Made by a program: the position numbers and the translations under genes. Below are positions 16,998 to 25,656 of a stretch of 52,419 nucleotides of DNA, piece by piece; the stretch's first letter is position 1, and every line of letters starts with the position of its first letter. Origin of the DNA: Bacteroidota bacterium (GTDB lineage Bacteria > Bacteroidota > Bacteroidia > Chitinophagales > Chitinophagaceae); assembly GCA_013285905.1 (NCBI GenBank), contig JABDGU010000013.1:1-52419 (forward strand). Direction: 5' to 3'. The notes below the pieces were generated by a model that saw only the letters and a program-made list of their open reading frames with translations, was not told the origin of the DNA and did not search any database.

Positions 16998-17999
16998 ATG
17001 GCACGAATCGGAAATATTGAATTGGGCGACTTCCCATTGTTGTTGGCTCCTATGGAGGATGTAAGCGATCCTCCTTTCCGTGCTGTATGCAAAGAACACG
17101 GTGCTGACCTCATGTATACCGAATTCATATCTTCTGAGGGGCTTATCCGCGATGCCATGAAAAGCAGGAAAAAGCTGGATATTTTCGATTACGAAAAACC
17201 CATTGGCATACAGATATTCGGTGGCGATGAAGAAGCCATGGCTTTAGCAGCCAAAATAGTGGACACCACCAATCCCGACTTGTTGGACATAAATTTCGGT
17301 TGCCCGGTAAAAAAAGTGGTTTGCAAAGGTGCGGGTGCAGGGGTGCTGAAAGATATTGAACTGATGGTGCGCCTTACCAAAGCCGTAGTGAATGCTACCA
17401 AGCTACCTGTAACTGTTAAAACCCGCCTCGGCTGGGATGACAACACAAAAAATATAGAACAGGTTGCAGAGCGCCTGCAGGATGTGGGCATACAAGCCCT
17501 TACCGTGCATGGTCGTACAAGGGTACAAATGTATAAAGGCGATGCTGACTGGCGCCTGATAGCCAAAGTGAAAGAGAACCCGCGCATACAAATACCCATA
17601 TTCGGCAACGGGGATATTGATAGCCCCGAGAAAGCACTGGAATATAAGAACCGTTATGGCGTGGATGGCATCATGATAGGCCGGGCCGCAATAGGCTACC
17701 CCTGGATATTCCGCGAAATAAAGCATTATCTGAAAACAGGCGAACTGATGGATGCGCCAACAGTTGCAGAACGACTGGATGCCTGTCGCAAGCACTTCTA
17801 CAAATCATTGCAATGGAAGGGTGAAATAGTCGGCATGTTGGAGATGCGTCCGCACTATGCCAGTTACCTCAAAGGCTTATCACACGTAAAAGAATTCCGC
17901 ACCAGGTTGGTAAGTACACAAAGCGTAGCAGAGATCGAGAACATTTTTAACGATGTGCATGAGTTTTACGCAAATGACTTGGTTCCCGTTTTGTCTTAG
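16998..17999 (+). CDS. dusB: tRNA-dihydrouridine synthase, DusB type
   Basis: FMN-dependent reduction of uridine to dihydrouridine in the tRNA D-loop. The 333-residue product has the FMN/TIM-barrel signatures in order: APMEDVSDPPFR (17-28), DINFGCPVKKVVCKGAGAG (97-115) with catalytic Cys109, TVKTRLGWD, LTVHGRTR, and the phosphate-binding IFGNGDI and GIMIGRAAIGYPWIF, then a C-terminal helical domain. Length and motifs fit DusB. ATG 16998 is fixed by the -7 element just upstream. The following phosphodiesterase gene starts 45 bp downstream and may be co-transcribed. Confidence 0.96.
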   Translation: MARIGNIELGDFPLLLAPMEDVSDPPFRAVCKEHGADLMYTEFISSEGLIRDAMKSRKKLDIFDYEKPIGIQIFGGDEEAMALAAKIVDTTNPDLLDINFGCPVKKVVCKGAGAGVLKDIELMVRLTKAVVNATKLPVTVKTRLGWDDNTKNIEQVAERLQDVGIQALTVHGRTRVQMYKGDADWRLIAKVKENPRIQIPIFGNGDIDSPEKALEYKNRYGVDGIMIGRAAIGYPWIFREIKHYLKTGELMDAPTVAERLDACRKHFYKSLQWKGEIVGMLEMRPHYASYLKGLSHVKEFRTRLVSTQSVAEIENIFNDVHEFYANDLVPVLS

Positions 18000-18044
18000 C
18001 TAAGTTCCCTTTTTTGATTTTTGCCTTTTTACTTTTGCCTTACA

Positions 18045-18539
18045 ATGACCCGTATAGGACTAATATCAGACACCCACAATTATCTTGACGATGCGATTTT
18101 TAAGCATTTTGAAAATTGCGACGAGATCTGGCATGTGGGCGATTTTGGCACAGCAGAGATTGCAGATAAGCTAAAAGCATTCAAACCCCTTAAAGGTGTT
18201 TATGGCAATATTGATGGTTATGATATAAGAAGTGAATACCCTGAAAAATTGAGATTTACATGCGAAGAAGTAGATGTGTTTATGGTACATATCGGTGGCT
18301 ATCCCGGTCATTATGCCCCCGGTATAAAGACAGAATTATTAGCACATCCGCCACAATTATTTATTAGCGGGCATTCGCATATTCTCAAGGTTATTTACGA
18401 CGATAAGATAAAATGCCTGCACATGAACCCCGGAGCTGCAGGCAAGCATGGCTGGCATAAGGTCCGCACCCTGATTCGTTTTGTAATAGATGGAAAGAAT
18501 ATGAAGAACTGCGAAGTAATAGAATTAGGGCCGAAGTAG
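18045..18539 (+). CDS. YfcE/MJ0936-type metallophosphodiesterase
   Basis: A 164-residue calcineurin-like phosphodiesterase. The two-metal motifs are all present in order: DTHN (9-12), GDFG (about 32-35), the GNIDG block, a conserved His in MVHIGG, and GHSH with the final MNPG signature. This short form matches the YfcE group, active on phosphodiesters in vitro; the natural substrate is not known. ATG 18045 (MTRIGLISDTHN) is chosen over an in-frame TTG at 18021 because the fold begins directly with strand 1. It lies 45 bp after dusB behind a T-rich stretch. Confidence 0.9.
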   Translation: MTRIGLISDTHNYLDDAIFKHFENCDEIWHVGDFGTAEIADKLKAFKPLKGVYGNIDGYDIRSEYPEKLRFTCEEVDVFMVHIGGYPGHYAPGIKTELLAHPPQLFISGHSHILKVIYDDKIKCLHMNPGAAGKHGWHKVRTLIRFVIDGKNMKNCEVIELGPK

Positions 18540-18671
18540 AAATGTGCTTAATGTGATGGAATCTGGTTAATGTGTTTATTGTTGGAAAATAAAATGTAGT
18601 TTTTTTGCGTTATTCGTTTAATATTCACCACATTTTGTCACATTTCGATATTGTCGCATTTATTTAAGGCG

Positions 18672-18679
18672 TATCTTTA
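18672..18679 (+). promoter_or_regulatory. -7 element of the DUF6252-like lipoprotein gene
   Basis: TATCTTTA is one base from TAnnTTTG and is followed by AAAAGGA directly before ATG 18693, one of the few purine-rich ribosome-binding stretches in the window. This fixes the start at 18693. Confidence 0.5.
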
Positions 18680-18692
18680 TCATAGAAAAGGA

Positions 18693-19163
18693 ATGAATAA
18701 ATATATTGTAATAGCTATTGTGTTGATAGTAAGCAGCTTCGGGGCTTGTAAAAAATCAGCAGGTCCACCGGCACCCACACCTCCACGTGTGCCGGACAGT
18801 ACAGTTATTATGTATGCTACTATCGACTCCGCCACTTGGGCTGCCGATTCTGTCAGCGGTTTATTAATTCCTTTTGGCAACGACAGTGGCCATTATAACC
18901 TTTCCATCACTGCAAAAGGCGGGGGCAATAGTTCTGTAATGAATCTTTATATTACTAATTATACCGGTGCAGGCACCTATAATATCAATCCTCCCATGGT
19001 ATCTGCAACTTTTTACCGCTCCTCTGTAAGGCATTTTGCCTTGTCGGGCCAGGTAAGTATTACCAACGATTCCCTTAGCGATCTGCAGGGCGTGTTTAAT
19101 TTTATAGCAGACAGTGCCAATGGTATGAATGTAAGTGGGGGTGTATTCCGCTTCCCGCTTTAA
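18693..19163 (+). CDS. DUF6252-like lipoprotein
   Basis: A 156-residue protein with a lipoprotein signal peptide (hydrophobic VIAIVLIVSSFG then Cys-Lys-Lys; Cys about residue 19), followed by a proline-rich linker and a beta-rich domain. The pattern (ATIDSATWAADSVSG, a LSITAKGGG strand, a GAGTYNINPP turn, FALSGQVSITN, a final GGVFRFPL strand) resembles DUF6252, a lipid-anchored beta-sandwich family of Bacteroidota with no known function. The family name rests on remembered pattern. The next gene, another lipoprotein, starts 29 bp downstream, so the two could form an operon. Confidence 0.7.
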   Translation: MNKYIVIAIVLIVSSFGACKKSAGPPAPTPPRVPDSTVIMYATIDSATWAADSVSGLLIPFGNDSGHYNLSITAKGGGNSSVMNLYITNYTGAGTYNINPPMVSATFYRSSVRHFALSGQVSITNDSLSDLQGVFNFIADSANGMNVSGGVFRFPL

Positions 19164-19191
19164 CCATAATCCATTACTTTTACAGTATTAA

Positions 19192-19773
19192 ATGAAAAGG
19201 GCGCTATACATATTGATTGCACTTGTTGTTATTGCCTCTTGTAATAAGAGTTCCACATCGCCTGTTTATTCTTTTAAAACAATAATGGACTCGCTGGGGC
19301 TGCAATTCGGCACTCAATATACTTACAGGCATTATACGGCAGACTCTCTTTATGAGATAGGCTATCTTACTTTTAATGCAGACACTTCCTTCATCGAAAT
19401 AATGAACAGTGATACTTTTTATTACCATGCAAATATTATTTACACCTATAACCCCAATGCCACTTCGTTTTATACACCCGGTAACGGCACCGTGCAGGGA
19501 GAATCAGGAGGTCTGAAATATATTTACTACCCCAAAGGTGCTACCTCAACACTTTTGTTCCCTGGCAAGGCATACCTTGCATGGTGCTGTTATACAAACG
19601 ATACTGTAAGAGGAAACTCCAATGACTACACGCCCTTTGCTTATTATCTTCAGAAATCTGCACCTGTATTTTTAGGTACCTACAATGATTCGGTTGTTAT
19701 TATGCCACCCGGCGTCACTGATAGCGCAGGCACGGTACATTTCTCTGACGATAAGATAGTTATACTGAAATAA
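19192..19773 (+). CDS. Lipoprotein of unknown function
   Basis: A 193-residue protein beginning with a lipoprotein signal (MKRALYILIALVVIASC, lipobox VIAS-Cys17), then an Asn/Ser spacer and a beta-rich domain full of Tyr/Thr strands (TQYTYRHYTADSLYE, YYHANIIYTYNPNA). No catalytic motif seen. The 29-bp distance to the preceding DUF6252-like lipoprotein suggests a pair, and a TACTTTTA motif at 19176-19183 could also give it its own promoter. Convergent with the YdeI-like gene, with only 11 bp between stop codons. Confidence 0.65.
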   Translation: MKRALYILIALVVIASCNKSSTSPVYSFKTIMDSLGLQFGTQYTYRHYTADSLYEIGYLTFNADTSFIEIMNSDTFYYHANIIYTYNPNATSFYTPGNGTVQGESGGLKYIYYPKGATSTLLFPGKAYLAWCCYTNDTVRGNSNDYTPFAYYLQKSAPVFLGTYNDSVVIMPPGVTDSAGTVHFSDDKIVILK

Positions 19774-19784
19774 ACACCGCATAA

Positions 19785-20387
19785 TTACTTTTTCGCAGGC
19801 CTGTTGAAACGCTCAGGCATCTTATGGTCCGCGAGCGACTGCACAATATCCTCAATTCTTTTCATCCTTGTTTCTGCCCGTTTGGCGCCATGCAACCAGT
19901 AGAGCAAATATTTTCTGTTCCAGGTGCTTAAAGTGTCAAAATATTTTTTTGCTGTTTTATTTTTTGCAAATGCTTTCTCTAATTCATCGGGTAATGTGAA
20001 AGCTTCTATGCCGTCCAGTTTATTCCATGTGCCATGTTGTTTGGCGAGTTCAATTTTCTCAAGCCCTGCTTCAGTCATCAGTCCCTCCTTTTCAAGTTTC
20101 TCAACACGCTGTTTATTTAGTTTTGACCAGCCGCTTTTGGGCTTGCGCGGCATAAATAGCTGCATATAGCATTCTTCATCTATAGGGTTCAGGGTGCTGT
20201 CTATCCACCCGAAACAGAGTGCTTCCTCAACAGCATCACTGTACGAAACCCTTGTTTTGCCACTGTCTTTTTTGTAATAAACGAGCCATATACCTGCCGA
20301 GCTTTTATGATTTTTTTCTAACCATTTTCGCCAGTTCTTCCTGTCTTTGGCATAATAGCGCTCATTTTTATCAATGCTCTGGGCCAT
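19785..20387 (-). CDS. YdeI/OmpD-associated family protein
   Basis: A 200-residue protein with the YdeI/OmdA pattern: an N-terminal WRKWLEKNHKSSAGIWLVYYK block, SYSDAVEEALCFGWIDS (about 50-66), FMPRKPKSGWSKLNK (about 80-94), and a C-terminal helical part with FDTLSTWNRKYLLYWL and an AKRAETRMKRIEDIV motif. Members are linked in the literature to bacteriocin protection and stress tolerance, but no activity is established. Soluble, no signal peptide. Stands alone; a start at ATG 20387 is the only reasonable one. Confidence 0.85.
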   Translation of the reverse strand: MAQSIDKNERYYAKDRKNWRKWLEKNHKSSAGIWLVYYKKDSGKTRVSYSDAVEEALCFGWIDSTLNPIDEECYMQLFMPRKPKSGWSKLNKQRVEKLEKEGLMTEAGLEKIELAKQHGTWNKLDGIEAFTLPDELEKAFAKNKTAKKYFDTLSTWNRKYLLYWLHGAKRAETRMKRIEDIVQSLADHKMPERFNRPAKK

Positions 20388-20454
20388 ATATTTTCTCTTA
20401 CGAAAATAAGAATTATTTTTTTAGGCTCTGAGCACGGAAATAAAAACTGACTGC

Positions 20455-21411
20455 CTACAATGAGTCCAGTGTTGCCTTAAATTTTACAGGATCTGTTTGA
20501 AGCAGGTTTACAGTATATGTTGCGCCTGTGCTTGGTGTGGCCGCGGTGATACCTCCATAGAAATATCCGTTCACTACAGTAAAGACTACAAAATGAACAG
20601 GTAGTTTGGCAACCTGCTTTTCATGTATTGTGCTGTCTTTTATATTGTTCATAGCCCACACGCTTCTATAGTCATCATATATTGCATAAGCACCAATGCT
20701 GGAATCCCCAGGTATTGTTACGCCGCTTATTTTTAAGATAAAATCCTGAAAATCAGCGTTGTCAATGGGTTTGCTCATGCTGAAATATCCAAGCGTATCG
20801 GTAAAAAATTGATTAAAGCCACTACTATAAATATTTATTGAAGTTTGGTTTTTGTCAGCCACTACCCAATTTAGGATACCGTTAGCAGACGGATAAGGAT
20901 ATCCCTGGAAAATTGACATACCGTCGTTATGTATCCCCTCCAAACGTGGAAAACTTAACATTAATGGAAAACCTGAAGGGCCTATTATCAGTTTTTCTCC
21001 ATTTTTTGTGGCATTAATATAGACTTCTCCGCTGGAGAGTAAGGGATTACCATCCTCGGCAGGCAAAACGCCGGAAAAAAGAATATCACCCTTTCTAAGA
21101 AATTCATTTATCTCAATCTGTACAGAGTCCCTTGCAAGAGTTCCATCCTGAGTTAAAAAACAAAAGGAAGGAATAGAATATGAAGCACTTTTACCGTAAA
21201 GAATAGAAGACGTATCGGGATCAATGGTTATAATTGTCGGAGTTGGACATAGAGAATTGTAAATGCTTCTCAAAGAACCATAAGGCCCCGAAGTGCTTTG
21301 ATAATTGGGATTGCCAATTGGGGCCTGGATAGCCGGGCTGGTTTCACTCTTTTTACAAGAGATGATATTGACAGAGATCACAGCAAGCAAAAGAAAAATG
21401 ACTTTTTTCAT
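20455..21411 (-). CDS. Large lipoprotein of unknown function
   Basis: A 318-residue protein with a lipoprotein signal peptide (VIFLLLAVISVNIIS-Cys-Lys-Lys, Cys about 19). The mature part is beta-rich; an opening linker leads to a segment YGKSASYSIPSFCFLTQDGT and then to regions with carboxypeptidase-regulatory-like spacing (GEVYINATKNGEKLIIGPSG). I see no catalytic motif and no known family. The C-terminus (VNLLQTDPVKFKATLDSL) does not look like a secretion domain. The YdcF-like gene lies 105 bp upstream in the same direction. Confidence 0.65.
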   Translation of the reverse strand: MKKVIFLLLAVISVNIISCKKSETSPAIQAPIGNPNYQSTSGPYGSLRSIYNSLCPTPTIITIDPDTSSILYGKSASYSIPSFCFLTQDGTLARDSVQIEINEFLRKGDILFSGVLPAEDGNPLLSSGEVYINATKNGEKLIIGPSGFPLMLSFPRLEGIHNDGMSIFQGYPYPSANGILNWVVADKNQTSINIYSSGFNQFFTDTLGYFSMSKPIDNADFQDFILKISGVTIPGDSSIGAYAIYDDYRSVWAMNNIKDSTIHEKQVAKLPVHFVVFTVVNGYFYGGITAATPSTGATYTVNLLQTDPVKFKATLDSL

Positions 21412-21516
21412 ATCGGCATTTTAAAAATGGTAAACCAGAACTGCCATAGACATATATAAGACGTATATAACTGGCTAAATACTGGAAAAAGGTATTTATT
21501 CTTTGATTGATAAATT

Positions 21517-22278
21517 TTACCTTTTGAATTTTGCTTTAACCTCGTATGCACAATACCCCACCAATTCTTTGATATACACAAACCATAGGTCCATGACATG
21601 CGCTTGTGGAAACAGGTCTGTAATATTAAATTTCCCTCTCCCTGCAAAATAGTTGCAAGGGTAGGGTATAACGTTCATCCCCTCCTGTTTATAACACCAC
21701 AATGACCTCGGCATATGAAATGCGGATGTAACTAAAACGTAGGGAGGTTTCAAGCCTGCGGAATCCAGTACTCGTTTTGAAAAAGCCGCATTCTCCAGTG
21801 TATTCCTCGAATCATTTTCTATCAGTATGCCCGACTGAGGCACTCCCATTGCTAACAATTGTGTTTCCGCCCACTTACTCTCTCTGAAAGCATGTTTCAT
21901 CAGGCTCCCGTTCCCGCCGCTCACCAGTATATGATCTACAGCCCCTGTTTGGTATAGCTTCACGCCTTGTATAAACCTGTCTGAGGCAAGTGTGAAATAA
22001 CCACTGTCATTCCTGTCTGCCGCTACAAAACCACCTAACACAATAGCGCAGCTGTATTTTTTTCCGGCGGGTATTGTTTTGGGCTCAGGTTCCCATATCC
22101 CTGCAAATAGATTCAGCAGCCAGGCATTGCTGAATAAAAATAATATCGCAACAGCGGCTATAAGCAGTCTCCTTTTTCTTTTTGGGGATTTACACAGGAA
22201 ATACCACGCAAACAAAATGATTACCCACGTGAAGGGGAAAATTAAGTAAACCAGCAATTTGGATAAAACGAAAAACAT
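21517..22278 (-). CDS. YdcF/ElyC/SanA-family (DUF218) membrane-anchored protein
   Basis: A 253-residue protein with two N-terminal membrane helices (5-25 and 36-55) and a DUF218 domain (about 75-245): SCAIVLGG, RFIQGVKLYQTG, HILVSGGNG, the ENDSRNTLENA block and LVTSAFHMPRSLWCY. The conserved Asp/Glu/Arg/Asn residues of these motifs are intact. Escherichia coli relatives (ElyC, SanA) affect envelope integrity and peptidoglycan or enterobacterial common antigen intermediates; a similar envelope role is inferred here. Confidence 0.88.
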   Translation of the reverse strand: MFFVLSKLLVYLIFPFTWVIILFAWYFLCKSPKRKRRLLIAAVAILFLFSNAWLLNLFAGIWEPEPKTIPAGKKYSCAIVLGGFVAADRNDSGYFTLASDRFIQGVKLYQTGAVDHILVSGGNGSLMKHAFRESKWAETQLLAMGVPQSGILIENDSRNTLENAAFSKRVLDSAGLKPPYVLVTSAFHMPRSLWCYKQEGMNVIPYPCNYFAGRGKFNITDLFPQAHVMDLWFVYIKELVGYCAYEVKAKFKR

Positions 22279-22410
22279 GGTTCCTGAAAAACGCTATTAA
22301 AGCTTTAAACCTGAAATACTTGCTATTTTCTTAAACAAGGTAACAAATATATCATCTTATGGGTTTTACAAGTACTAAAAACTCTGGGAATATATGCTAT
22401 TTTCGCACTG

Positions 22411-22470
22411 CGGTCTTAGAGAGACCGTTTAACATTTACATATAGAGGGGCTTTCCAGCCCCTTTCTTTT
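22411..22470 (+). ncRNA. Candidate small RNA of two hairpins ending in a terminator
   Basis: In the 446-bp gap before pruA, a -7-like TATTTTCG (22398-22405) precedes hairpin CGGTCT-tagag-AGACCG (22411-22427) and, 18 bases later, the terminator hairpin. This looks like an independent transcript of about 60 bases. The -35-like part is poor and no RNA family is recognised. Confidence 0.3.
22446..22470 (+). terminator. Rho-independent terminator upstream of pruA
   Basis: Stem AGGGGCT / AGCCCCT with loop TTCC, followed by TTCTTTTATT on the + strand. No protein gene reads into it on that strand, which is why a short RNA is suspected. Confidence 0.7.
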
Positions 22471-22541
22471 ATTGCACAATATCTTTTGCCGTTTCGACAT
22501 CTATTTTGTACAATATCATGTACACTAATGTTTTATTATGT

Positions 22542-22620
22542 GAGTCTGCGAGTGTCTGCGGAACTTATTCATCGCTCCGGGGCTTCCCGAATTCTGCGAG
22601 TGTCCGCGAGTATCAGCAGG
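22542..22620 (+). repeat. Dispersed repeat, family A
   Basis: GAGTCTGCGAGTGTCTGCG, then AACTTATTCATCGCT, 14 variable bases, ATTCTGCGAGTGTCCGCGAG. Aligns block by block with 16257-16323. Non-coding, 100 bp upstream of pruA. Confidence 0.7.
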
Positions 22621-22686
22621 AAAACCATTTATTGCCGTTTTGTGCCAAATGTCTATTTATCCTATTAACCATTTAACCTTTTCACC

Positions 22687-22694
22687 TACCTTTG
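22687..22694 (+). promoter_or_regulatory. -7 promoter element of pruA
   Basis: TACCTTTG is a perfect TAnnTTTG, 30 bp before ATG 22725. Confidence 0.6.
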
Positions 22695-22724
22695 CAGCAC
22701 CAAAATTTTAAATAATATTGTTTT

Positions 22725-24356
22725 ATGAATAATGCGTATTTCCATTTTGCTGAACCTAAGAATGAACCTGTTTTAACTTATGCTCCGGGCACCCATGAGC
22801 GAAAAGCATTAAGGCAAGCTGTGGCCGAACTGAAAAGCCACATTCGCGATATACCAATGTACATCGGTGGAAAAGAAATAAAAAGCGGTAAGAAAAGAGA
22901 AATACGTCCGCCGCATGAAACAGCGCACCTTTTAGGCCATTTTCACGAAGGTGATGCTGGCCATGTGCACCAGGCGATAGATGCAGCGCTGGCAGCAAAA
23001 GATAGCTGGGCCGCAATGCCATGGGAACACCGTGCATCTATATTTATAAAAGCAGCCGACTTACTGGCAACCAAATACCGTTATAAAATGAATGCTGCTA
23101 CAATGCTGGGACAAAGCAAAAATGCTTTCCAGGCAGAGATCGACAGCGCTTGTGAACTGATTGATTTTTTACGTTTTAATGTTCATTTTTTAAGCCAGGT
23201 ATATAATCAACAACCAATAGCCCCACAGGGCTTCCATAATCGTATGGAGTATCGTCCTTTAGAGGGTTTTGTACTGGCTGTAACCCCATTCAATTTTTCT
23301 GCCATTGGCGGCAATCTGCCTACCGCGCCCGCTATGTGCGGCAATACCGTGGTTTGGAAATGCGCTAATACCCAGGTGTATTCCGCAAGTGTGTTCATGG
23401 ACATATTAATTGAGGCCGGTTTGCCTCATGGTGTTATTAACCTCGTTTATGCTCCCGGTCCGGTTGTAGGAGATATATGTATCAAACATCGTGATTTTGC
23501 CGGCGTGCATTTCACAGGTTCCACCGGTGTTTTCCAGGGCCTTTGGAAAAATATCGGTGATAATATTGCCCGCTATAAATCGTACCCACGAATAGTAGGG
23601 GAGACTGGCGGCAAAGATTTTGTCTTTGTGCACCCTACTGCAAATGCAGATGCTGTAGTTGCAGGTCTTGCCCGTGGTGCTTTCGAGTACCAGGGACAAA
23701 AATGTTCTGCTGCTTCTCGTGCTTATCTGCCATCAAATATTGCTGATGAGATAAAGGAAAAACTCATAGCTGAGTTAAAAACTATGAAAATGGGTATCGT
23801 TGATGATTTCACCAATTTCATAAATGCGGTTATCGACGAAAAATCTTTCGACAACCTTGTAAAATATATTGATGCCGTAAATGGTAGTGATGATGCGAAG
23901 ATAATCGCTGGTGGCCGCTACGATAAAACAATGGGTTATTTTATAGAGCCTACTATCATCGAGACTACCAACCCTGCTTATGTTACTATGTGCGAAGAGC
24001 TTTTTGGCCCGGTGCTCACCATTCATGTGTACGAATCCGACAACTGGATGCAAATGCTTGATATTGTGGATTCCACTTCTCCTTATGCTCTAACAGGGGC
24101 TATTTTTGCACAAGACCGTTATGCTATCGATTATCTGACAAAGAAACTAGTGAACAGCGCAGGTAATTTCTATATCAATGATAAGCCTACAGGCGCAGTG
24201 GTAGGGCAGCAGCCATTTGGCGGTGCCCGTGCATCAGGTACCAATGATAAGGCGGGATCTATCCTGAATTTATTCCGCTGGCTCAGTGCAAGGACCATCA
24301 AGGAAACTTTTGTACCCGTAACCAATTACAGGTACTCCTTCCATGAAGCGGATTAA
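22725..24356 (+). CDS. pruA: L-glutamate gamma-semialdehyde (P5C) dehydrogenase
   Basis: Oxidises glutamate semialdehyde to glutamate with NAD+, the second step of proline degradation. The 543-residue length and the opening PGTHERKALRQAVAELK match the eukaryote-type (ALDH4A1-like) stand-alone enzyme rather than the bifunctional PutA. The aldehyde dehydrogenase residues are present: TPFNFSAIGGNLPTAPA (187-203), FTGSTGVFQ (263-271), general base Glu293 in GETGGKD, catalytic Cys327 in YQGQKCSAASR, and the CEELFGPVLT block. Proline dehydrogenase is not in this window. Single transcription unit. Confidence 0.96.
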   Translation: MNNAYFHFAEPKNEPVLTYAPGTHERKALRQAVAELKSHIRDIPMYIGGKEIKSGKKREIRPPHETAHLLGHFHEGDAGHVHQAIDAALAAKDSWAAMPWEHRASIFIKAADLLATKYRYKMNAATMLGQSKNAFQAEIDSACELIDFLRFNVHFLSQVYNQQPIAPQGFHNRMEYRPLEGFVLAVTPFNFSAIGGNLPTAPAMCGNTVVWKCANTQVYSASVFMDILIEAGLPHGVINLVYAPGPVVGDICIKHRDFAGVHFTGSTGVFQGLWKNIGDNIARYKSYPRIVGETGGKDFVFVHPTANADAVVAGLARGAFEYQGQKCSAASRAYLPSNIADEIKEKLIAELKTMKMGIVDDFTNFINAVIDEKSFDNLVKYIDAVNGSDDAKIIAGGRYDKTMGYFIEPTIIETTNPAYVTMCEELFGPVLTIHVYESDNWMQMLDIVDSTSPYALTGAIFAQDRYAIDYLTKKLVNSAGNFYINDKPTGAVVGQQPFGGARASGTNDKAGSILNLFRWLSARTIKETFVPVTNYRYSFHEAD

Positions 24357-24369
24357 TTAGACACTCACG

Positions 24370-24433
24370 GTCATTGCGAGGAACGAAGCAACTTTTCTCA
24401 TGGAGCGAAGTGGAATAATCTCACGAAATGAGA
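24370..24433 (+). repeat. Dispersed repeat, TCATTGCGAGGAACGAAGCAA type
   Basis: GTCATTGCGAGGAACGAAG followed by CAACTTTTCTCATGGAGCG and AATCTCACGAAATGAGAG. This wording is a widely seen intergenic repeat in bacterial genomes; the last part contains an inverted pair (CTCA..TGAG). One copy in this window. Confidence 0.55.
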
Positions 24434-24486
24434 GGGTACAATATTATTAACATTGGATTTTTAAATAAAACGCTAAAAATCGAAAA

Positions 24487-25017
24487 ATGAAAATTCTTAA
24501 ACAGTATTTCCTCATTGCAACTTTATTTGCATTGCCCGTATTATCACATGCGCAGGATTGCAGCTTCGACATCGATAAAAAAGACCCTCATTCAAACGAG
24601 TTGATAAGGGAAATCACCCTTCCTATTGGCCCTCATGCCTATAGCTGGACAATTACCCTTGAGCAAAAAGGCGATAAGTACTCTTTCAGCCTGGCCATAA
24701 AATGGGGCGAAAAATATAAGGATACCATCCTGCGCGGCGATAAAATAAGCTTCATCCTCGAGGATGGGAACAAAGTAGTAATGGTTGCTGACAGGGTTTA
24801 CCTGCCTTCCTACGTTATAGATAATCACGGTGAGGAGATTACCACCTATTTCCCAAAAGGCGAACTGCAAAAGTCAGGTCTTGAACTGCTGAGTAAATCG
24901 CCTATTGATAAGATACACCTGAAACTCGGAGGGGAACCTAAGGACGTCACCAAAATATCAGGCAGGGAAACAAGGGATATCATGAAGGCTGCGGCTTGCT
25001 TGCTTCAGGCTCCATAG
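24487..25017 (+). CDS. Secreted protein of unknown function
   Basis: A 176-residue exported protein. Signal peptide MKILKQYFLIATLFALPVLS with cleavage after SHA, giving a mature protein that begins QDCSFDIDKKDPHSNELIRE. The mature part is mixed alpha/beta and lysine-rich, with a final CLLQ cysteine. I recognise no family. The stop codon is 3 bp from that of the convergent gene at 25020, with no terminator between. Confidence 0.65.
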   Translation: MKILKQYFLIATLFALPVLSHAQDCSFDIDKKDPHSNELIREITLPIGPHAYSWTITLEQKGDKYSFSLAIKWGEKYKDTILRGDKISFILEDGNKVVMVADRVYLPSYVIDNHGEEITTYFPKGELQKSGLELLSKSPIDKIHLKLGGEPKDVTKISGRETRDIMKAAACLLQAP

Positions 25018-25019
25018 AG

Positions 25020-25598
25020 CTAAGCCTTTATCCATTCCGGCCTTTTACTCTTATCCGGTTTGGAAACCGTTTGTGGCCTGTTCAGGTAATTATGTTTAGC
25101 AACTGCATACAAGACGCTCCATTCTGGTTTGTCCGCATTTGTCCAGTCATAACCAATAGCTTCCCATTCCTGTTTGAAGTTCGATAAACCCAACTGCTCA
25201 ATAAAAGCTTCCTCACAAATAAAATAGTCCTTGCGGTATTGCAATAAATAGCCTCCATTAGCAGTCTGAAAATCTTTCGCCTCCTCATACCTCGCAAACC
25301 AATGGTTCATAATGGCACTCCAGTTTCCGTAATAGAGGCAGTCTTCCTTAATGATCTTGTCCCTCAGCATGGTCCAGCTGTTACAGCCATTTTCTAAGGC
25401 TATAACCAGTAAGGCATGTTTTAATTTCAGCAGCGAAATATCTTTAAGTATTTCTTCCGCACTGCTGTTTGATAAAAAAGAAAGCCGTGTAAAACGTTCT
25501 GCTGCTTTTAGAGATTTTTCTGTGTCTTTAAGACTTTTTAATAAAAGACAGGCTTTGATCTTGAGTTCGTCGAGGCGACTGCGATTTAAATTGCTCAT
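25020..25598 (-). CDS. Soluble protein of unknown function
   Basis: A 192-residue cytoplasmic protein, mostly helical. The segment LKLKHALLVIALENGCNSWT (about 69-88) resembles a motif that in other proteins precedes ankyrin or glyoxalase-like domains, roughly KxALxVIAxExGxxSW. The second half (SAIMNHWFARYEEAKDF, YFICEEAFIEQLGL, EWEAIGYDWTNADKP) is aromatic-rich. No function proposed. ATG 25598 is the natural start. Confidence 0.65.
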   Translation of the reverse strand: MSNLNRSRLDELKIKACLLLKSLKDTEKSLKAAERFTRLSFLSNSSAEEILKDISLLKLKHALLVIALENGCNSWTMLRDKIIKEDCLYYGNWSAIMNHWFARYEEAKDFQTANGGYLLQYRKDYFICEEAFIEQLGLSNFKQEWEAIGYDWTNADKPEWSVLYAVAKHNYLNRPQTVSKPDKSKRPEWIKA

Positions 25599-25656
25599 AT
25601 AATTTCGTTTTGATGCCCATTGCTCCCACTTTGCCGGCTGAAACTTTTAAAACAAT

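Noticed and set aside
18021-18044. Upstream TTG start for the phosphodiesterase
   Set aside because: It adds eight residues unlike the family, and the fold starts at ATG 18045.
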